Position numbers and translations under genes: made by a program. The notes under the pieces were generated by a model that saw only the letters and a list, made by a program, of their open reading frames with translations, made no database searches and had not been told where the DNA came from. Shown here piece after piece: positions 26,703 to 36,724 of a DNA stretch of 64,000 nt. Source of the DNA: Marinomonas shanghaiensis. Lineage in GTDB: Bacteria > Pseudomonadota > Gammaproteobacteria > Pseudomonadales > Marinomonadaceae. Location: assembly GCF_003259175.1 (NCBI RefSeq), contig NZ_QGOK01000005.1, positions 186,001-250,000 on the forward strand, read 5' to 3'. Position 1 is the stretch's first letter. Each line of letters opens with the position of its first letter.

Positions 26703-26720
26703 TTGTATGGTGTCATACAT
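26703..26720. promoter_or_regulatory. GntR/FCD operator candidate upstream of the lactonase gene
   Basis: TGTATG-GTGT-CATACA, a perfect 6-bp inverted repeat in TTGTATGGTGTCATACAT. The same TTGTATGATGT word precedes the tctC (28691) and kdgD (33469) genes. Confidence 0.6.
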
Positions 26721-26771
26721 TAACGCCATTTTATGGGTGATATGATTCACGGATGCAATAGGATAAAAAGA

Positions 26772-27851
26772 ATGTCTCAGCATAACAAAGCCCGTCAGTA
26801 TGTGTACGTGTCCAATGCCAAAGATGGCACCATTGCCAGATATTTATTAGATGATCATCAGCGTAAACTCGTTTTTCTTGGGCGCACACCCGCGGGTGAT
26901 AATGTGATGCCTTTGGCCGTGAGCCCTGATAAATCGCATTTGTACGCAGCCATTCGTTCAGAACCTTTTCATGTGGTGTCGTATCGCATTGATTCTGAAA
27001 CAGGGGATTTGTTAGTAGAAGGTACAGCCAGTTTGCCGGTGAGTATGGCCAACATAGATACGGATAAATCAGGACGTTTTCTTCTTGCTGCTTCCTATGG
27101 TGGCCATTTAATCAGTGTGAGTCCGATGAATGAGCAAGGCGTGGTGACGGCCGATGCTCAGCAAGTATTGCCCAGTGGTCGCAATGCCCATGCTATCCAT
27201 ACCAGTCCCGATAATCATTTTGTCTTCTCCACCAGTTTGGGTGACGACGAGATTCGACAATATCGATTTGATGAGCAAAGTGGGCATCTCACACCGAATA
27301 TACCAGCTGCAGTGAAAACCGAGCAATATGCCGGCCCTAGGCATTTTGTATTTTCTAAAAATGGTCAATACGTTTACGTTTTAGGCGAGTTATCAGGTAC
27401 GGTAACCACCTATGCTCTTGATGCCAAGACTGGGTTATTAACCCTTAAAGGCGTAAGCGAAGGGGTTCCAGCGAAAGTCTTGCCATTAGAGAACGGCGTG
27501 CCGCCCTTTATGACAGCCGATAATGATCACCCTAAAATATGGACAGCAGACATGCATGCGTCCGCCGATGGTCGCTTCTTGTATTTGTCGGAAAGAACCA
27601 CAAGCACCATGGTCATACTGTCGATTGACCCCATGACCGGGCTGCCAAGTTATCAAGATACAACGCAAGTTGAACAGCAGCCACGAGGTTTTGCCCTCAG
27701 TGCCGATGGTCGTTTCATGGTGGTATCAGGTGAAAAAGACATGAATGTCGGCCTGTATGCTGTCGATGCCCAGTCGGGTGCACTGACGAAAATAGATACA
27801 GCGCCAGTCGGTATCGGGGCAAACTGGGTTGAAGTCGTTTCTCTGTCATAA
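26772..27851 (+). CDS. Lactonase of the 6-phosphogluconolactonase (YbhE) propeller family
   Basis: ~359 residues from ATG 26772 (AGGA 26760-26763). Seven-bladed propeller features: Y-V-Y-V-S-N-A-K-D-G-T-I, A-V-S-P-D-K-S-H-L-Y-A-A, P-R-H-F-V-F-S-K-N-G-Q-Y, and the closing G-A-N-W-V-E. In this locus the substrate is more likely an aldarolactone (for example galactaro- or glucarolactone) than 6-phosphogluconolactone. The gene is followed 15 bp later by a TauE-type exporter. The operator upstream links it to the aldarate regulon. Confidence 0.85.
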   Translation: MSQHNKARQYVYVSNAKDGTIARYLLDDHQRKLVFLGRTPAGDNVMPLAVSPDKSHLYAAIRSEPFHVVSYRIDSETGDLLVEGTASLPVSMANIDTDKSGRFLLAASYGGHLISVSPMNEQGVVTADAQQVLPSGRNAHAIHTSPDNHFVFSTSLGDDEIRQYRFDEQSGHLTPNIPAAVKTEQYAGPRHFVFSKNGQYVYVLGELSGTVTTYALDAKTGLLTLKGVSEGVPAKVLPLENGVPPFMTADNDHPKIWTADMHASADGRFLYLSERTTSTMVILSIDPMTGLPSYQDTTQVEQQPRGFALSADGRFMVVSGEKDMNVGLYAVDAQSGALTKIDTAPVGIGANWVEVVSLS

Positions 27852-27865
27852 AAAGGTGTTTGTTC

Positions 27866-28615
27866 ATGTATGACATTTCAATAGTGTTGCTGTTAGTTTT
27901 TGTGCTCGCGAGCTATGTACAGAGTGTTACTGGTTTTGCTTTTGGCTTAATCGTGATGAGTGTTGCGGGTTTATTTTCTTTAGCGCCTTTAGAAGTTGTG
28001 GCGTTTTCTGTGAGCGCTTTGAGTTTAGTCAATGCAACAACGGGTTTATATGGCGGCGTATGGCGACAGGTAAATACGAAGAATCTTATTGTCTATTTTA
28101 TTGCGAGCTTACCTGCAATTGCGTTAGGAGTGTATTTACTCGGTTATTTTGGTGATAGCTCTTTACATTGGTTACAGCTCTTATTGGGAGTGACCATTAT
28201 TTTGGCGTGTGTATTGAGTTTAATAAAACCGAAAGTGGGTGAGAAACCGTCCCGTCCGTGGGTGTATTTTGTATTTGGTGGCTTATCTGGAATTCTAGGA
28301 GGACTGTTTGCCACGTCAGGACCTCCAATTTCGTATTTGATGTATCGCCAGCCTGTTTCTATTAGTGTGATACGTGCAACTTTGCTTAGTGTTTTCTTTG
28401 TTTCTTGTTTGCTGAGAATTATCATTATGGCCGTAGGAGGGCAGATTACTACGCCGATGATTTTGTTGAGTGTGGTCGGTTTTCCTTGTGTCTTGATAAC
28501 GTCACTATTCGCGAAGCGTTATCCACCTAATATTTCCACTCAGGTGATTAAACGCATAGCGCTGTTTCTATTACTGCTATCTGGAGTGAGCCTGACTCTA
28601 AAAGCGTTGTTTTGA
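27866..28615 (+). CDS. TauE/SafE-family membrane transporter
   Basis: 249 residues with eight to nine hydrophobic segments and the TauE duplicated pattern: Q-S-V-T-G-F-A-F-G early and G-G-L-S-G-I-L-G-G-L-F-A-T-S-G-P-P near the middle. Family members move sulfite, sulfonates or other anions; the substrate here is unknown. ATG 27866 (AAGGTG 7 nt upstream) is preferred over TTG 27860. Co-transcribed with the lactonase. Confidence 0.82.
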   Translation: MYDISIVLLLVFVLASYVQSVTGFAFGLIVMSVAGLFSLAPLEVVAFSVSALSLVNATTGLYGGVWRQVNTKNLIVYFIASLPAIALGVYLLGYFGDSSLHWLQLLLGVTIILACVLSLIKPKVGEKPSRPWVYFVFGGLSGILGGLFATSGPPISYLMYRQPVSISVIRATLLSVFFVSCLLRIIIMAVGGQITTPMILLSVVGFPCVLITSLFAKRYPPNISTQVIKRIALFLLLLSGVSLTLKALF

Positions 28616-28690
28616 TTGTTAACATATCTTGCTTATTCCCTCTGAGTTTTTTAGCCATAAAAAAAATCCAATTCTGAGTTGAAATGTTAG

Positions 28691-28708
28691 TTGTATGATG
28701 TATGATGT
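28691..28708. promoter_or_regulatory. GntR/FCD operator candidate upstream of tctC
   Basis: TTGTATGATGTATGATGT repeats the left half of the 26703 and 33469 sites exactly. The right half is poorer, so affinity may be lower. It is 67 bp before the tctC start. Confidence 0.45.
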
Positions 28709-28774
28709 TTTTAGCTCCTTCATGGGGTCATAAAAATACGTCCTAACTACAAAAACAACGATAGGAATACGGTT

Positions 28775-29824
28775 ATGAAAAAATTGTTTCAGAGCTCTAG
28801 CCTTGTATTGATGGCAGCTTGTGCCTTAGCTCCGGTAGCGGCTTACGCGGCTGATAATCCAATTCGAGGCAATATTCGTGTGGTGATTGGCTCTACATCT
28901 ACGGGGGGGGATACTTATCAGGCAGCGGCTATTATTACTGAAGCGTTAGCCAAGAAAATCGATACAAATATTAAGGTCGATGCGGTTGGTTTCTCAGCCG
29001 GTTATCAGGCGCTTGAGCGAGTGCCAAGCGGTAATACCTTGATGATTTTTCATGACCAAGCCTATCTTGGTTATTTATATGGACAAAAAGGTTACGAAGA
29101 TCCGTTTGCAAAATGGAATATTGGGCCGTCTTTTGCCATCAATCCAGGCAACGGTTATTTAGTGTCAAAAAATTCGCCATACAAGAACATGGATGAAATT
29201 CTTAATGCGGCAGGCAATGGCAAAACTGTGCGCGTTGCCATTCAGCCAGGTGGAGTATCTGAAATCGGTTATACCGCGATGAAGAACGCGGTGCGTTTAG
29301 CTTATCCAGGTCAAGAAGACAATTTGGTGGCGCTGAACACAGGTTCTCAGTCTGACAAAAACCAAGCGTTGTTCGATGGTCTAGCCGATGTCATTAATGG
29401 CAGTGTGCAGGCAAACGAGCAGTACACTCGTTTACCTGCAGATGATCAAAAAGCCATGGATTTTGTCTGGTTAACGGCAAAGGCGTCGACGATTGGTCAA
29501 GCCAATCCAAATGGCATGGGGGAAACTTCTCGTGATCAGTTGATGCAATATGCGTCTGGTCTTGGGGTAAATATTCCCATGGATGCCGATAGCGATTTTA
29601 CCTTCGATAAAGAGTTTTTCTTCTTATATAACAAACGTATGTCGCCTGAAGCCATCAAGTTTTTAGATAATGCCTTGGCTGAAGTGTTTGCCGATGGTGA
29701 AGTGCAAGAAACCCTCAAAAAGTCTTTTTTTATCCCAAACTTCCGAACCTCTGCTGAAGCTCAGCAGCACTTAAAAGCGAAAAGTGACAGCTACGCGAAG
29801 ATTATTAATAGTCTGCATAAATAA
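28775..29824 (+). CDS. tctC: Tripartite tricarboxylate transporter binding protein (TctC/Bug type)
   Basis: 349 residues with an N-terminal signal (A-A-Y-A-A-D). The Bug fold is suggested by I-R-V-V-I-G-S-T-S-T-G-G-D near 35-47 and the G-Q-K-G-Y-E-D-P-F-A segment. Somewhat divergent from classical TctC. It starts a run tctC-tctB-tctA-garD, so the ligand is probably an aldarate (galactarate or glucarate) rather than citrate. Confidence 0.8.
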   Translation: MKKLFQSSSLVLMAACALAPVAAYAADNPIRGNIRVVIGSTSTGGDTYQAAAIITEALAKKIDTNIKVDAVGFSAGYQALERVPSGNTLMIFHDQAYLGYLYGQKGYEDPFAKWNIGPSFAINPGNGYLVSKNSPYKNMDEILNAAGNGKTVRVAIQPGGVSEIGYTAMKNAVRLAYPGQEDNLVALNTGSQSDKNQALFDGLADVINGSVQANEQYTRLPADDQKAMDFVWLTAKASTIGQANPNGMGETSRDQLMQYASGLGVNIPMDADSDFTFDKEFFFLYNKRMSPEAIKFLDNALAEVFADGEVQETLKKSFFIPNFRTSAEAQQHLKAKSDSYAKIINSLHK

Positions 29825-29893
29825 TCTTCTTAGATTGGCGTCGTAGGCATTGCGAGCCTGCGACGCTATGGTATCTCGCGTGTGAGGGTCAAT

Positions 29894-30331
29894 ATGTTTG
29901 ATTGGTTTATATCGTTGAATTCCGTGACGATCGATTTTGATACGTCTCATCAGTTCTTTCCTCGAATTATCATGACGCTGTTGCTGGTGTTAGGGAGCTT
30001 GATTCTTCTTGCTAACATTCGTCCTGTCTGGCGAGCAATTCGTTCTGGTCGTTATCAGTTTTTTGTGCGTAATGCGGATTTCTTCCGCTTGCTGGTAACC
30101 CTAGTGCTGATTCCTGTGTATTTCTGGTCGATGGATGCGATAGGTGAAGTGCTGCCCAATATGGGATTGGGCTTTTTGTTGGCGTCGATTCCTTTTGTGT
30201 TTCTGATGTCGATGCTTTATTGCCATGAAAGAACTCGCCGGAATATCACCATCATTACTGCCAATGCTGTGATTGCGCCTACTGTCGTATGGGGCGTGCT
30301 TTACCATCTTTTCCTTGTGTCTATGCCTTAG
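29894..30331 (+). CDS. tctB: Tripartite tricarboxylate transporter small subunit (TctB type)
   Basis: 145 residues with four hydrophobic segments, size and position typical of TctB. GAGGG at 29884-29888 supports ATG 29894. Sequence similarity in this family is low, so the call leans on order: binding protein before, large permease after. Confidence 0.78.
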   Translation: MFDWFISLNSVTIDFDTSHQFFPRIIMTLLLVLGSLILLANIRPVWRAIRSGRYQFFVRNADFFRLLVTLVLIPVYFWSMDAIGEVLPNMGLGFLLASIPFVFLMSMLYCHERTRRNITIITANAVIAPTVVWGVLYHLFLVSMP

Positions 30332-30349
30332 CTATCAGGAGTAAATGTT

Positions 30350-31852
30350 ATGGAGTTTTTAGAATTACTCTCGCCGGCTTTTTTCTTGTTAGCCGCCGCA
30401 GGGGCGATTATTGGTATTGTTTTTGGGGCCATCCCTGGAATGACCGCAACCATGGCGGTCGCGGTTTGCTTACCATTGACCTATACATTGGGGTTGCAAG
30501 AAGGCTTGGCTTTGTTGCTGGGTTTGTATGTCGGTGGTATTTCGGGAGGGTTGGTGCCTGCCATATTGCTCAATATCCCAGGAACCCCTTCGTCTATCAC
30601 GACTACCTTTGATGGCTACCCAATGGCGCAGCGAGGAGAAGCTGAACGCGCCTTAAAAATATGCATTGTGGCGTCTTTGGTCGGCGGTATTTTTAGTGCC
30701 TTGGTGTTGTTTTTCTTTGCGCCTGTGTTGGCGGATTTTGCCATTAAGTTTTCCTATGTTGAAAAGTTCTTAATGATTTTCTTTGCTCTGACGGTGATTG
30801 CTTCTTTATCGAAAAATATTGTCATGGGGGTGTTTAGCGGTTTATTGGGAGTTTTGCTCAGTTTAATCGGTTCTTACGATGTGTCTGATGGTGGTAATGG
30901 TGAGTATCGATTGATGCTGCCGTTTATGGAACCTTATCTTGCCTTCGGTTTTTCCCTGTTGCCTGTTCTGATCGGTTTGTTTGGAATATCGACCATCATA
31001 GAAGAAGCGGAAAAGGGGGCAAAAGAATCGTCCCAAGAAGATAAAGTGAATTTAACAAAAGGTAAGCCATTTCGCTTCTCTGTTTTCAAAGGGCAAGTGG
31101 GCAACTTATTACGTTCTTCATCGATTGGTACCTTTATTGGGATGTTGCCGGGCATAGGGGGCAGTGCGGCATCGATTTTGGCCTATACCCAACAAAAAAA
31201 TCTCTCCAAACAGCCGCACAAAATGGGCACAGGTGAGCCTGAAGGATTGGTGGCGTCAGAGTCTGCCAATAACGGTTTGACGGGGGGCGCTTTAATACCG
31301 TTATTGTCTCTAGGGATTCCAGGTGACAGCACCACGGCCGTATTGATCGGTGCGTTTACCTTGCAAGGGTTGCAAGTCGGTCCTTTGTTCATCGGGGAAA
31401 ACATCGACACATGGTATTCCATGATAACGGCCTTGATGTTTGCCAATGTGGTGATGTTTGTCGTGATGTTTTATGCCATTCGCTACATCGCTAAGGTGGT
31501 GTTGATCCCTAAGTTTATTCTTTATCCCATCATAGTAATGATGTGTACCGTCGGAGCGTACGCCATTAATTACGGCATTATGTTTGATGTCTGGACTTTG
31601 TTTATTTTTGGTGTGGCGGGTTGGATTTTTACCAAGATTGGCATTGAAGTGGCGCCGTTGGTGATTGGTTTTATTTTGGGTGGCAGTGCGGAAGTGTATT
31701 TTGTGAAGAGTTTAGAGTCCTACGGAGAATACACCGTATTGTTTACTAAAAGCCCGATTGCCATGGTGCTTTGGGGATTGATTGTCTTGTCTATTGTTGT
31801 CTCATTCATGATACATAAAAAAAGCAAGCAGCATTCAGGGGAGAGTAAATGA
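30350..31852 (+). CDS. tctA: Tripartite tricarboxylate transporter large permease (TctA)
   Basis: 500 residues, ~11-12 membrane segments. TctA signatures: [15 protein letters not shown] near residue 25, [10 protein letters not shown] near 83, and [13 protein letters not shown] in the second half. It is the ion-coupled channel of the system. The stop overlaps garD by 4 nt (ATGA). Confidence 0.93.
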   Translation: MEFLELLSPAFFLLAAAGAIIGIVFGAIPGMTATMAVAVCLPLTYTLGLQEGLALLLGLYVGGISGGLVPAILLNIPGTPSSITTTFDGYPMAQRGEAERALKICIVASLVGGIFSALVLFFFAPVLADFAIKFSYVEKFLMIFFALTVIASLSKNIVMGVFSGLLGVLLSLIGSYDVSDGGNGEYRLMLPFMEPYLAFGFSLLPVLIGLFGISTIIEEAEKGAKESSQEDKVNLTKGKPFRFSVFKGQVGNLLRSSSIGTFIGMLPGIGGSAASILAYTQQKNLSKQPHKMGTGEPEGLVASESANNGLTGGALIPLLSLGIPGDSTTAVLIGAFTLQGLQVGPLFIGENIDTWYSMITALMFANVVMFVVMFYAIRYIAKVVLIPKFILYPIIVMMCTVGAYAINYGIMFDVWTLFIFGVAGWIFTKIGIEVAPLVIGFILGGSAEVYFVKSLESYGEYTVLFTKSPIAMVLWGLIVLSIVVSFMIHKKSKQHSGESK

Positions 31853-33420
31853 GTTCATCTTATGTGTTAATCAAAATTCATGACAATGACAATGTTGCGA
31901 TCATCTTGAATCAAGGTGGTGCGCCAGCTGGTGCCGAGTTAGACAATGGATTGGTGCTAAAAGAGGCGGTACCACAAGGTCACAAAGTGTCTTTGCAGGC
32001 AATAAAAGCAGGTGAAAAGATCATTCGTTACAACGAAGTGATTGGCTATGCGGATAAAGATTTGGACGCTGGATGCTGGGTGTCTGAGCAAGTGGTGCGG
32101 ATGCCGACGCCACCAAACCTTGACGAGTTGCCGTTGGCGACTCGAGAAAAGCCTAAATTTGAACCATTAGAGGGTTATACCTTTGACGGTTATAAAAATG
32201 CCGATGGTTCTGCTGGCACAAAAAACCTTTTGGGTATCAGTACCAGTGTGCAGTGTGTGGCCGGTATCACAGACTATGTGGTCAAGCTGATCAAGCAGAC
32301 TTTGCTGCCAAAATACCCGAACGTGGATGGTGTGGTGGCTCTGAACCATTCCTATGGTTGTGGCGTGGCGATTAATGCTCCCGGCGCGATCGTGCCAATT
32401 CGGACTTTGCAAAATATGGCGAAGAACCCCAATTTTGGTGGCGAAATCATGGTGATTGGTTTGGGCTGTGAAAAACTACAGCCTCATCGTTTGCTTGAGA
32501 TTGATGATTCGCAAGCAGTGAATATTCTGCCTAATTCTGCGGCGGCGAAACGACTTGAAGACAGCATCGTGAGTTTGCAAGACGAATCACATCACGGTTT
32601 TCAAGATATGGTCGACCATATTATGGATATGGCCGAAGAGCATCTTAAACGCTTAAATTTACGTCGTCGTGAGCCTTGTCCTATTTCTGAGCTGGTTGTT
32701 GGGATGCAGTGCGGTGGCAGTGATGCGTTTTCTGGTATTACCGCAAACCCTGCTGTGGGTTATGCCTCGGATCTGATTGTGCGTGCGGGTGGGTCGGTGA
32801 TGTTTTCAGAAGTCACCGAAGTACGTGACGCGATTCATTTGTTAACACCAAGAGCTGAAACGGTAGAAGTTGGCAAAGCTTTGCTGCGCGAGATGCAGTG
32901 GTACGACGATTATCTCAATCAGGGTCAAGCGGACCGCAGTGCGAACACCACACCAGGCAATAAAAAAGGCGGTTTGAATAATATTGTAGAGAAGTCATTG
33001 GGATCGATTACCAAGTCTGGTAATAGCCCAATTGTGGATGTGTTAAGTCCTGGAGAGCGCATTCGCAAGCGTGGTTTGAATTTTGCCGCGACACCCGCCA
33101 GTGACTTTATATGCGGCACGCTTCAGTTTGCCTCTGGTATGAATGTGCAAGTTTTTACCACAGGGCGAGGAACACCTTACGGCTTAGAAGTGGCGCCTGT
33201 GATTAAAGTGTCGACCAATAGTTCATTAGGGAATCGCTGGCATGATTTGATCGACATGGATGCTGGGCGCATGGCAACCAAGGAAATCACTTTAGAAGAA
33301 GCGGGCTGGGAGTTGTTTCATCTGATATTGGATGTGGCAAGCGGACGCAAACAAGTGGCGGCTGACCGTTTAGGGTTGCATAACGATCTAGTGCTGTTTA
33401 ACCCAGCCCCTGTGACTTAA
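31849..33420 (+). CDS. garD: Galactarate dehydratase
   Basis: 523 residues, the same length as the E. coli enzyme. The UxaA/GarD layout is visible: N-terminal SAF domain (~1-100), then G-Y[11 protein letters not shown] motif, H-S-Y-G-C-G, and [18 protein letters not shown]. Conserved Cys/His residues bind the iron or calcium needed to dehydrate galactarate to 5-keto-4-deoxy-glucarate. Overlap with tctA ties substrate uptake to catabolism. Altronate dehydratase is the alternative but lacks this length. Confidence 0.9.
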   Translation: MSSSYVLIKIHDNDNVAIILNQGGAPAGAELDNGLVLKEAVPQGHKVSLQAIKAGEKIIRYNEVIGYADKDLDAGCWVSEQVVRMPTPPNLDELPLATREKPKFEPLEGYTFDGYKNADGSAGTKNLLGISTSVQCVAGITDYVVKLIKQTLLPKYPNVDGVVALNHSYGCGVAINAPGAIVPIRTLQNMAKNPNFGGEIMVIGLGCEKLQPHRLLEIDDSQAVNILPNSAAAKRLEDSIVSLQDESHHGFQDMVDHIMDMAEEHLKRLNLRRREPCPISELVVGMQCGGSDAFSGITANPAVGYASDLIVRAGGSVMFSEVTEVRDAIHLLTPRAETVEVGKALLREMQWYDDYLNQGQADRSANTTPGNKKGGLNNIVEKSLGSITKSGNSPIVDVLSPGERIRKRGLNFAATPASDFICGTLQFASGMNVQVFTTGRGTPYGLEVAPVIKVSTNSSLGNRWHDLIDMDAGRMATKEITLEEAGWELFHLILDVASGRKQVAADRLGLHNDLVLFNPAPVT

Positions 33421-33468
33421 GCCGATACTATTATAAAAGCAAATTTGGCTTGTAATTCGTCTTTTTAG

Positions 33469-33486
33469 TTGTATGATGTATTACAA
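33469..33486. promoter_or_regulatory. GntR/FCD operator candidate upstream of kdgD
   Basis: TTGTATGATGTATTACAA has outer TTGTA/TACAA arms and shares TTGTATGATGTAT with the site at 28691. 63 bp before the kdgD start. Confidence 0.6.
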
Positions 33487-33548
33487 GTTATGTCAAAAAT
33501 CTTCCGAACTAAGGAAGGTGTTATTAATATAATAAAGAGGAAAAAAGC

Positions 33549-34460
33549 ATGGCTTTTTCGGTTGAACAAATGAGATCTGCATTGAGCGACGGACTGTTGT
33601 CCTTTCCAGTAACGGATTTTGATGCGAATGGTAAATTTAACGCAGAGACATTCCGTCAACGCTTAGAGTCTTTTATCGAACATGGCGTGTCTTCTATTTT
33701 TGTGGCGGGTGGTACGGGGGAGTTCTTTTCTCTCGACGAAGACGACTACCGTCAAATTGTTGAGCTGTCTGTTGCGACCGTAAAAGGCCGTGTTCCAGTC
33801 ATTGCATCGGCGGGTCGCAGCGTCTCTGATGCGAAAAAATTTGTCGCAATTGCCGATGAAGCTGGCTGTGACGGTATTTTGTTGATGCCACCTTTTCTAA
33901 CAGAATGCCCTGAAGACGGTATTGTCGAGTACGCTAGCCAAATCATGGCCTCTAGCAAAACACATTTTATTTATTACAACCGTGGTAATGGCATTTTGAC
34001 CGCTGAAAGCGTGAAAGCCTTGGCAGCAGCGAACCCCAATATGGTGGCGCTAAAAGATGGCGTGGGTAACATCGCGGCATTGAACGATACGATTAAAACC
34101 GTCGGTGATCGTTTAGTGTACATAGGTGGTGTACCAACGGCGGAAATTTTCGCTGAAGCCTATTTGTCGATTGGCGTGAATACATATTCTTCTGCGGTCT
34201 TTAATTTTATGCCAGAAATGGCCAACAAGTTCTACAAAGCGCTGCGCGCTGGTGATCAGGCCGTGGTGACGGCAATCATTAAAGATTTCTTTATCCCATT
34301 CTGCCGTTTGCGTGATCGCAAAAAAGGCTACGCAGTGAGCCTAATTAAAGCGGGCACCACCTTGATGGGGCACACGGCTGGTAATGTGCGTGCACCACTC
34401 ACTATGCCGACAGCAGGTGAAGTGGCGGAGTTAGAAGCAATTATTAAGAAAAACTCTTGA
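33549..34460 (+). CDS. kdgD: 5-dehydro-4-deoxyglucarate dehydratase
   Basis: 303 residues, DHDPS/NAL superfamily barrel. Schiff-base Lys in [10 protein letters not shown], catalytic Tyr in F-I-Y-Y-N-R-G, substrate loop G-G-T-G-E-F-F-S near 47. It dehydrates and decarboxylates 5-keto-4-deoxyglucarate, the product of both GarD and GudD, to 2-oxoglutarate semialdehyde. The dehydrogenase at 36725 finishes the route. Own promoter and terminator; strong RBS AAAGAGG. Confidence 0.93.
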   Translation: MAFSVEQMRSALSDGLLSFPVTDFDANGKFNAETFRQRLESFIEHGVSSIFVAGGTGEFFSLDEDDYRQIVELSVATVKGRVPVIASAGRSVSDAKKFVAIADEAGCDGILLMPPFLTECPEDGIVEYASQIMASSKTHFIYYNRGNGILTAESVKALAAANPNMVALKDGVGNIAALNDTIKTVGDRLVYIGGVPTAEIFAEAYLSIGVNTYSSAVFNFMPEMANKFYKALRAGDQAVVTAIIKDFFIPFCRLRDRKKGYAVSLIKAGTTLMGHTAGNVRAPLTMPTAGEVAELEAIIKKNS

Positions 34461-34465
34461 TACCT

Positions 34466-34507
34466 TAGAGAAGGTTAGGCCGGATAGTCTAACCTTCTCA
34501 TTTTTTT
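34466..34507 (+). terminator. Terminator after kdgD
   Basis: GAGAAGGTTAG pairs perfectly with CTAACCTTCTC, followed by a T run. gudD starts only 20 bp later, so read-through may be partial. Confidence 0.8.
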
Positions 34508-34527
34508 ACAAGGCAGAGATTCGCATT

Positions 34528-35853
34528 ATGTTTACAACAATAAAAAAGATGCAGGTAATACCCGTTGCTGGCTACGATAGTTTTTTACTGAATCTAAGTG
34601 GCGGACATGCACCTTGGTTTATCCGTACAGTGGTGGTACTGGAAGATAACGACGGCAATATCGGCTTAGGTGAAGTGCCAGCGACGGATAAAATCATCGC
34701 CACACTTGAAGAGTGTCGTGCTTTAGTTGAAGGCAAAAGCGTTGGCAAGTGGAAAAGTATTATCAGTGATGTGCGCAGCGCGACATCCGGTAAAGCGGAT
34801 GATGTTCGCGGTAATCAAACCTTCGATTTAAGAACCGCAGTGCATGTCATTACGGCGATTGAATCGGCACTACTCGATTTGGCAGGCCAGAATATGGGCT
34901 TACCTGTTGTTGATTTACTGGGTCAATATGGCAAGCAGCGTGACGAAGTCGAAGCATTAGGTTACTTGTTTTTCCTTGGCGACCGCACCAAAACAAATTT
35001 GCCTTACCCAACCTATGATAACCCAGTAGATGAGTGGGATCGGGTTCGTGGTCTAGAAGCCGTCACACCGGAATCCATTGCGACATTGGCGAAAGCCGCT
35101 TATGCGCGATACGGTTTCAAAGATTTTAAATTAAAAGGCGGCGTCTTGGACGGTCATCGAGAAGCCGAATGCATTGCGGCTTTGTACGAGGCGTTTCCAG
35201 ATGCGCGTTTAACGCTGGATCCAAATGGCGCGTGGACGCTGGATCAAGCGGTTGAATACTTGACGCCAGTGAAGCACATGTTGAGTTACGCAGAAGACCC
35301 TTGTGGACAAGAAGGGGCGTGGTCTGGCCGCGAAACCATGTCGGAGTTCAAACGTAGAACAGGTCTGAAAACCGCGACAAATATGATTGCGACGGATTGG
35401 AAACAGCTAAAAAACGCGGTGCGTCTTGATTCGGTTGATATTCCACTTGCCGACTGTCATTTCTGGACCATGCAAGGTGCGGTTGCCGTGGGCGAACTCT
35501 GCAATGAGTGGGGCATGACATGGGGTTCTCACAGTAATAACCATTTTGATATTTCGCTCGCAATGATGACGCATGTTGCGGCCGCTTGCCCCGGTGAAGT
35601 GACCGCGATTGATACCCATTGGATTTGGCAAGATGGTCAACGCGTCACCAAAGCACCATTAACAATCCGTGGCGGTAAAATTACTGTGCCAACGAAACCG
35701 GGTTTAGGCATTGAACTGGATCGTGAAAAGCTGATGGAAGCCCATGCGCTGTATAAAACGCTCACCTTAGGTCAACGTGATGACAGCTTGGCGATGCAGT
35801 TCTTGATTCCTGGCTGGACGTTTAATGCCAAAAAACCAGCGCTTGTTAGATAA
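34528..35853 (+). CDS. gudD: Glucarate dehydratase
   Basis: 441 residues of the enolase superfamily. Catalytic Lys pair in F-K-L-K-G-G (near 208-211), metal ligands around L-D-P-N-G-A-W and E-D-P-C-G, N-M-I-A-T-D-W, and the His base in [11 protein letters not shown]. It dehydrates D-glucarate (often also L-idarate) to 5-keto-4-deoxyglucarate. With GarD this gives the cell entry points for both aldaric acids, meeting at KdgD. Confidence 0.93.
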   Translation: MFTTIKKMQVIPVAGYDSFLLNLSGGHAPWFIRTVVVLEDNDGNIGLGEVPATDKIIATLEECRALVEGKSVGKWKSIISDVRSATSGKADDVRGNQTFDLRTAVHVITAIESALLDLAGQNMGLPVVDLLGQYGKQRDEVEALGYLFFLGDRTKTNLPYPTYDNPVDEWDRVRGLEAVTPESIATLAKAAYARYGFKDFKLKGGVLDGHREAECIAALYEAFPDARLTLDPNGAWTLDQAVEYLTPVKHMLSYAEDPCGQEGAWSGRETMSEFKRRTGLKTATNMIATDWKQLKNAVRLDSVDIPLADCHFWTMQGAVAVGELCNEWGMTWGSHSNNHFDISLAMMTHVAAACPGEVTAIDTHWIWQDGQRVTKAPLTIRGGKITVPTKPGLGIELDREKLMEAHALYKTLTLGQRDDSLAMQFLIPGWTFNAKKPALVR

Positions 35854-35921
35854 GTAGCACTGGGGTAATGTTCTGGGTTTTAGAATAAACGGCGCAATCA
35901 GATATGGATAGGGTGAAAACA

Positions 35922-36668
35922 GTGGCTAAATCACTACAAATAGAACGAGTAGGCAAAGGCGATAGCTTGGCAAGCAATGTTGCAAAACAACTTGAAAAGC
36001 AGATTTCGGCTGGGCACATTTCTGTGGGAGATAAACTGCCGACAGAAAATGCGTTATGCGATCTATTTGGTGTGAGTCGAACTGTTATTCGAGAAGCCAT
36101 CACTCAGCTTAAATCGTTAGGCTTAGTGGAAACAAAACGTGGCGTGGGCACGAGTGTGATTCGTGCTCAATCAAGCGAGACTCTGTTTGCTTATCGAATC
36201 GATCCTACGGCAATTGCCGATATTCTACATATCTTAGAAATGCGCTTGAGCGTGGAAACTACGGCTTGTGAATTGGCGGCGTTGCGTCGTTCAGACGAAG
36301 ACGTTGCCATCCTTGAGAAGCATTTCAATGAGTTTGACGAGGCATTAAGCCGTGGCGAATTGGCAAGAAAAGAAGATTACGCTTTTCATCTGGCGATTTG
36401 TACCGCGACTCGTAACCCTTTCCTTAAACAGTTTTATGAGCAGTTTAATAAGAACGTTATCCCCAGAGCAAAATTAATAAACACAAACTTGAAGCAGGTG
36501 GCGACAGACGAATATTTGCGCCGCATTCGATCAGAGCATCTTGAAATACTCAATTGCATCAAAAACCAAGATGCAGAAGGTGCAAAGCAGGCCATGCATA
36601 ATCATTTGTATCGCGCTTACCATCTGTACGAACGCTACCAGAGCGATAACAAGTTTGATCTAGAGTAA
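35922..36668 (+). CDS. FadR/FCD-type GntR regulator of aldarate genes
   Basis: ~248 residues. N-terminal winged HTH: K-L-P-T-E-N-A-L-C-D-L-F-G-V-S-R-T-V-I-R-E-A-I is split over ~50-75; the C-terminal FCD domain has the metal-binding His/Asp pattern (D-Y-A-F-H-L-A-I, S-E-H-L-E-I, A-M-H-N-H-L). It most likely represses the operons carrying the TTGTATGATGT-type sites and is released by an aldarate or KDG-like ligand. GTG 35922 follows AGGGTG with 6-nt spacing; ATG 35904 is the alternative but lacks a site. Confidence 0.87.
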   Translation: MAKSLQIERVGKGDSLASNVAKQLEKQISAGHISVGDKLPTENALCDLFGVSRTVIREAITQLKSLGLVETKRGVGTSVIRAQSSETLFAYRIDPTAIADILHILEMRLSVETTACELAALRRSDEDVAILEKHFNEFDEALSRGELARKEDYAFHLAICTATRNPFLKQFYEQFNKNVIPRAKLINTNLKQVATDEYLRRIRSEHLEILNCIKNQDAEGAKQAMHNHLYRAYHLYERYQSDNKFDLE

Positions 36669-36672
36669 CGCA

Positions 36673-36700
36673 TTAAAAGTGAGTTTGGCTCACTTTTATT
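36673..36700 (+). terminator. Terminator after the GntR gene
   Basis: AAAAGTGAG pairs with CTCACTTTT around a 5-nt loop, followed by ATTCTT. Confidence 0.65.
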
Positions 36701-36724
36701 CTTCGATAAAACTGAGGGGGAAAC

